In this document: positions 59,025 to 64,000 of the stretch, one piece after another | Layout of the letters: each line of letters opens with the position of its first letter | Numbering within the stretch: the stretch's first letter is position 1 | Assembly: GCA_940671915.1 (NCBI GenBank) | Contig: CALNVZ010000174.1 | Location: 16,919,150 to 16,983,149 of the forward strand | Direction of reading: 5' to 3' | Source of the DNA: Paracentrotus lividus | Taxonomy: Eukaryota > Echinodermata > Echinoidea > Camarodonta > Echinidae | DNA: 64,000 nucleotides | Position numbers and translations under genes: made by a program | The notes under the pieces: model-generated | Seen by the model: only the letters and a program-made list of their open reading frames with translations | What the model was told of the DNA's origin: nothing | Databases searched by the model: none

Positions 59025-61850
59025 TTGTACTATACGGGGCAATTAGGTCGTATTTTAGGGGCGTCTGGCGGGCACTTTGCAGCAGAAAATTGTCTGGCGT
59101 GTTCATTCTGTGCTTGTAGTGTTCATATATTTTTAGAAATTCATTTCAAGTAGTATCTCCAACTCTATTAGATATACCGGCACCATTGAAACTGTTTTTT
59201 TTTATGTAGGCTTAACTAACGCACAAATTTTACCACAGGGGGCTATTGGTGTATTTTGGGGCGTCTGGCGGGCACTTTGCAGCAAAAATGGTGTGGCGTT
59301 GGTCAATATGTGCTTTGTGGTGTTCAGGTATTAATTTGAATACATTTCAAGAAGTATCTCTCACTCTCTTCGACTATACCCGCACCATTAACAAATTGTT
59401 TTCATGTACTACCTTATAATAAAGGTTTCAATCGCACAAATTGTACTATCCGGCAATTAGGTCGTATTTTAGGGGCGTCTGGCGGGCACTTTGCGCAGAA
59501 AAAATTCTGGCGTTGCTCATTCTGTGCTTTGTGGTGGTCATATATTACTTTGAAATTCATTTCAAGTAGTATCTCCAACTCTGTTAGACTATACGGCACC
59601 ATTGAAACTTGTTTTTATGCAGGCTTCAACTGCACAAATTTTACCACAGGGGGCTATTGGGCCGTATTTGGGCGTCTGGCGGGCACTTTGAGCAGAAAAA
59701 ATGTCTGGCGTTGCTCATTCTGTGCTTTGCGGTGGTCATATATTTATTGAAATTCATTTCAAGTAGTATCTCCAACTCTTTTAGACATTACGGCACCATT
59801 GAAACTCGTTTTTATGCAGGCTTAAACTGCACAAATTTTACACAGGGGGCTTATGGGCCGTATTTCTGGGGTCTGGCGGGCACTTTCAGCAGAAAAAATG
59901 TCTGGCGTTGCTCATTCTGTGCTTTGTGGTGGTCATATATTACTGTGAAATTCATTTCAAGTAGTATCTCCAACTCTGTTAGACTATACGGCACCATTGA
60001 AACTTGTTTTTATCAGGCTTAAACTGCACAAATTTTACCACAGGGGGCTATTGGGCCGTATTTGGGCGTCTGGTGGGCACTTTGCAGCAGAAAAATGTTG
60101 TGGCTTGGTCAATATGTGCTTTGTGGTGTTCAGGTATTCATTTGAAATACATTTCAAGTAGTATCTCTCACTCTCTTAGACTATACCCGCACATTAACAA
60201 AATTTTTTTTCGTGTACTACCTTAATGGTTTCAATGATATCGCACAAATTGTACTATACGGGGCAATTAGGTCGTATTTTAGGGGCGTCTGGCGGGCACT
60301 TTGCAGCAAAAAAATTGTCTGCGTTGCTCATTCTGTGCTTTGTAGTGTTCATATATTATTAGAAATTCATTTCAAGTAGTATCTCCAATCTATTAGACTA
60401 TACCGGCACCATTGAAACTTGTTTTTATGCAGGCTTAAACTGCACAAATTTTACCACAGGGGCTATTGGTTGTATTTTGGGGGCGTCTGGCGGGCACTTT
60501 GCAGCAGAAAAATGTTGTGGCGTTGGTCAATATGTGCTTTGTGGTGTTCAGGTATTCATTGAAATACATTCAAGTAGTATCTCTCACTCTCTTAGACATA
60601 CCGCAATTAACAAAATTGTTTCGGTTACTACCTTAATGGTTTCAATGATATCGCACAAATTGTACTATACGGGGCAATTAGGTCGTATTTTAGGGCGTCT
60701 GGCGGGCACTTTGCAGCAGAAAAATTGTCTGGCGTTGCTCATTCTGTGCTTTGTAGTGTTCATATATTATTTAGAAATTATTTCAAGTAGTATCTCCAAC
60801 TCTATTAGACTATACCGGCACCATTGAACTTGTTTTTTTTTTATGTGGCTTCAACTGCACAAATTTACCACAGGGTGCTATTGGTTATATTTTGGGCGTC
60901 TGGCGGGCACTTTGCAGCAGAAAATGTTGTGGCGTTGGTCACTATGTGCTTTGTGGTGTTCAGGTATTAATTCAAAATACATTTCAAGTAGTAACTCCCA
61001 CTCTCTTCGACTATACCCTACCACTACAACTTGGTTACATGTACTACCTTAAATAAAAGGTTTCAACTGCTTATATATATTGTATGGGTCAATTAGGTCG
61101 TTTTTGGGGGGCGTCTGGCGGCTAATTTGCAGCAGAAAATGTTGTGGCGTTGGTTAATATGTGCTTTGGGTGTACATGTATTAATTTGAAATTCATTTCA
61201 AGTAGTATTCTCCATGTTTGATCGAGAGGAAATTCGAGGCCCCCTCCTTTTTTCCTTTTTTTTTCGAGGGGGTGGGGGTTTCGAGCGTTCCTTCGGCATT
61301 TGAGTTTGTAAACATTTTTTAGATTACCCGCACCTTTCAGTCAACTTGGTTTCGTGCAGTACCTTACATAAAACGTCTCAACGACATCATTCAACTGCAG
61401 AAATCACACTATAGGGGGGCAATTGGCCGCACTTTGGGGGCTTCTGGCGGGCACTTTGCAGCAGAAATTTTTTCTGTCGTTGCTCATTCTGTGCTTTTTG
61501 GTATTCATACTTTCATCTGAAATCACTTTCAAGTGGTATCTCCTTCATCTAATCGATGCCCAATTTTAAGGCCCTTTGGGGGCGTCTGGCGGGCACATTG
61601 CAGCAGAAATTTTGTCTGTCAATCGTCATTTCGAATTCAGTGATTGAGCCGGAAAATCTGTTATGGGTTTGAAGTGTACCTCGCTCATCTAATCGAATGC
61701 ATTTTTTGGGCCCTTTAGAAAGGCCCTAGGGCCTTATGCAGCAGGGATGCACTGCCAGACGTTGGGTTTAGTAAATGTGGGATTCCTCCCCATATATTCC
61801 AATACTCTGCTACTGGTACCTCGTTCATCTACTCGGATGTCTCCCAGCTG
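59025..61850. repeat. Right satellite arm: 13 units in inverted order
   Basis: The complement landmark (GGCGTCTGGCGGGCAC) marks units near 59061, 59261, 59477, 59674, 59872, 60065, 60286, 60484, 60698, 60896, 61103, 61440 and 61582. Read from the outer end, spacings (142, 337, 207, 198, 214, 198, 221, 193, 198, 197) mirror those of the left arm (142, 331, 218, 207, 222, 193, 220, 198, 198, 193). B-type units fall at corresponding places. Open frames in this arm are repeat translations, not genes. Confidence 0.9.
61734..61850 (-). other. Shared terminal open frame, right end of foldback element
   Basis: Minus-strand partner of the frame at 52585-52698, with the same 36-residue ending and stop codon. 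The upstream extension to 61982 is different from the left side and runs into unrelated flank. Confidence 0.4.
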
Positions 61851-61862
61851 CCCTCTAGCTTG

Positions 61863-62110
61863 CACGCTAATCGCACTGCAGTGCAGCGCGATCGCGATTG
61901 GCTGACGTGTGTTTGCATAAAACCGTATGCAATTAAGCCATGCTCTTCGCGAATATTTCGTTGAAACAATGGCGGCTTGCACACAGGTCGCATCTTCAAT
62001 CCTTGTTTTAGCTTAGCGATGCTCGGGCAGGATCGCCTTTAAGGACACGCGCCGAATGCTGTGTCGGAGGCAAAAACGTCCGGCCAGGCGAATTCGTCCG
62101 TCATATGCAT
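61863..62110 (+). promoter_or_regulatory. CpG-rich right flank with promoter-like elements
   Basis: Contains GCAGCGCGATCGCG, an ATTGG (inverted CCAAT) at 61897-61901, TGACGTG (CRE-like) at 61903-61909, and GCATAAAA about ten bases on. An ATGGCGGC with A at -3 lies at 61969, opening a 15-codon frame to 62016. This could be an outward-facing promoter and first exon or a chance cluster. No splice donor is clear. Confidence 0.25.
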
Positions 62111-62375
62111 ACTTTATTACGTGTAGATATAAACGTAGCTAGCTCCATGCTCGGAATGGGGTTGGTGAGATACTTTCAGATTTGAGAAAGAAGCCCAAAC
62201 ATAAATCGATGATCTTAATGTTGCATACAGTCTCAGGGAATATGATTAATAAAGATCTGTCTCAATAAATCCTATAATGATCAGATAGGGAGCCAGAAAA
62301 GGGTAATTGTGTTGAACGGGTTGTTTGGTTTTTAACAGCTTGCACGCTATTGCTTCCCACGTTAAATTATGCACG

Positions 62376-63222
62376 TTAAAGGGAAGGTCTGGACCCAAAA
62401 TAAGTTGCTTTTATAAACAGCAGAAAAATAGAAAAACAGATTTTAAAAAATTAAAGAAAAGCATAGGCCTACAAATAATAAGAAATTATGAATATCTTTA
62501 TGATGTACAAATAAATTGATCGCTATACCAAATCGGCAACACACTAATAATGAGAAAGTTATGAATATCTTTATGATGTACCAAAACAAATTGATCGCTA
62601 TACCAAATCGGCAACACCTGTGATGTCATAGGGGCACAACTTGCTATATGCATTTTTTTTTTTTTTATTGTTTTATGATAAATTTTCACTTTATTTGTTA
62701 ATAAACTGTTTCCCTCACAACTTTGGCCAAGATATTGATGGCAATATATTATTGCATCTATAGTTTTTCATAAAATGAGAATTGTAATGACATTTCAGAC
62801 AAAAAAATTGATATTTTTCATGAAATTCAACAATCGTTAATTTCTTTTTTTTCAATACTGAAAACCTACTTAAAATCTTTGTTTTGTGTATTTCTAGAAG
62901 GGGCGCTGATTTCACAATATAATGTATAGATGCAGATGCATATTGCCATCAATATAATTTATCTTGGCCAAAGTTATGAGGAGAACAGTTTCTTAAATAA
63001 AGTGAAAATTTATCATAAAACAATATAAAAAACAATATAGAAAATGCATAGCAAGTTGTGACATCATAGCTTTACGACAGTGACTGTGTTGCCAATTTGG
63101 TAAAGCGATCAATTTTTTGTGCATCGTGAAGATATGCATAACTTTCTTGAAACTTTTTTTTTATTCCGTTTCTCTAATTTCTCTGCTTTTTATAAAAGCA
63201 GCTCATTTGGGTCCCTTGCGAC
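62376..63222. mobile_element. ~850-bp foldback element
   Basis: Left end (AAAGGGAAGGTCTGGACCCA) pairs with the complement of the right end (GCAAGGGACCCAAATGAGC), and both continue with TTGCTTTTATAAA / CTGCTTTTATAAA. Inner arms pair well: GATCGCTATACCAAATCGGC, AACTTGCTATATGCATT and GATAAATTTTCACTTTATTT have clear inverted partners near 63100, 63040 and 63005. The left arm carries a ~72-bp tandem duplication (62488-62620) not present on the right. No coding capacity recognised. Confidence 0.75.
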
Positions 63223-63276
63223 ACCATTCTATAATGTATTATACTAGTAGGCCCTATTATGAATGGAACAGAAAGG

Positions 63277-64000
63277 GTATACCGAGTGAGTCAAAAAAAA
63301 CTTTACACCTAGAAAAATGTCAATAAAAAGAAAACCAATTTATAATCCCTAAATTATTTCACATATTCTGAAAGAGTAACTCCTCCCGCATCTTCTGGTA
63401 CCATTTTTGTGTGGTATTTCTTTACGGTTGGATGAACATTGTTGGATTGATTGCGAACATGCAAGTATCGAATTGTGCCATGGTGGGGATGAAATTGAAA
63501 CAACAAAAGCTGACATAAAATAAGCAACTCCATCATGAATAAAATAGCATAACTTTTTAACGAAAGTGTCTTCCGCTTAATATTTTGGCAGGGGTGTTGT
63601 TACACATATTGGCTACATTTTGTATGAAAATTAGATTGACTCGTCAAGTAATGCACGAATGAGTACACATCAAAGAGCAAATTACCAATGACAGACCAAA
63701 AAAAGGGCCTCCTAATAAACTTTTGAAAAGAGATTATTTTGTCTTTGACGTGTGCTCACTCATGCCTGACTCTACAGATTTATCTCATTTTCATATAGAA
63801 TGTAGTCAATATGTGTAACAACACCCTTGCCAAGTTATTAAGCGGGAGACATTTTCGTTAAAAAGTTATGCTATTTTATTCATGATGGAGTTGCTTGTAT
63901 GTTTGTCAGCTTTTGTTGTTTCAATTTCATCCCCACCCTGGCACAATTCGATACTTGCATGTTCGCAAACAATGCGTCGTGTTCATCCAACCGTAAAGAC
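63277..64000. mobile_element. Foldback element truncated by the window edge
   Basis: Starts near a TA followed by CCGAGTGAGTCAAAAAAAAC. The left arm (about 63399-63640) pairs with sequence from about 63780 to the end: for example TTTACGGTTGGATGAACA at 63421 pairs with TGTTCATCCAACCGTAAA at the last bases. The centre lies near 63705. By symmetry the right end should be roughly 130 bases beyond the window. No transposase frame is seen. Confidence 0.75.

Larger units (their letters stand above)
52571..61862. mobile_element. ~9.3-kb foldback element with satellite-built inverted arms
   Basis: The sequence from about 52571 inward is repeated in inverted orientation from about 61862 inward, and homology stops at these points on both sides. 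The outer ~270 bp of each arm are nearly identical. Further in, both arms consist of ~200-bp tandem units in the same order. The layout resembles foldback transposons whose long inverted repeats are made of tandem subrepeats, such as FB in Drosophila and TU elements in sea urchins. No target duplication or transposase was found, so mobility is inferred from structure only. Confidence 0.75.

Noticed and set aside
59529..61052. Plus-strand open frames (KFISSSISNSVRLYGTIETC type) in the right arm
   Set aside because: Same satellite translated in the inverted arm. No sign of coding constraint.
52571..61862. Palindrome as a missed-adapter read or assembly artefact
   Set aside because: Outer flanks differ on the two sides while homology stops at one shared boundary, the LINE is in only one arm, and the arms carry small differences. 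Raw reads should still be checked.

Overview
This is animal (eukaryotic) nuclear DNA: AT-rich, intron- and transposon-dominated, with spliced exons, GT/AG junctions, microsatellites and foldback transposons. There is no bacterial-style gene packing. A marine invertebrate deuterostome, most likely an echinoderm such as a sea urchin, is suggested by recurring palindromes of the TAGGCCTA and TACATGTA type and by abundant foldback elements. This is inference; the taxon was not tested by any search. There is one assembly gap (161-325). Many single-base indels between repeat copies suggest residual long-read error or old divergence.

Only one protein gene is recognised with confidence: the 5' part of a kindlin (fermitin, FERMT) gene on the minus strand. 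Three coding exons lie at 45768-45936, 28931-29164 and 27894-28281. They encode the F0 domain and the start and loop of the F1 domain, about 263 of the usual ~680 residues. Intron phases join cleanly (1, 1, then 2). The first coding intron is 16.6 kb. No later kindlin exon was recognised to the left, so the next intron probably runs through at least 27.9 kb and off the window. A non-coding first exon may end at 49507.

Region by region: 1-6.3 kb holds dispersed and tandem repeats, including a ~153-bp array rich in AGGTCA half-sites and ~330-bp units present in both orientations. 6.3-27.9 kb is mostly featureless intronic sequence with a few small elements, among them a 200-bp MITE at 19.3 kb, a TTAA-flanked foldback at 24 kb and a tRNA-Thr-like pseudogene at 26.1 kb. 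27.9-46 kb is the kindlin exon region with well-delimited transposons in its introns: 28.35 kb, 30.6 kb (TAA target duplication), 31.4-32.1 kb (TA), 35.2-36.4 kb (TTAAGA), and a 2.6-kb element at 41.1-43.7 kb (TACA) carrying ten copies of a 16-bp motif. 47.2-48.4 kb is a minisatellite containing a cleanly inserted 196-bp MITE.

52.57-61.86 kb is the most striking structure: a ~9.3-kb foldback element. Its arms are satellite arrays of ~200-bp units that mirror each other unit by unit over about twelve units, with near-identical outer ends. A LINE 3' fragment is inserted in one arm only, and the matching empty site is preserved in the other arm. Two further foldback elements close the window, the last one cut by the right edge.
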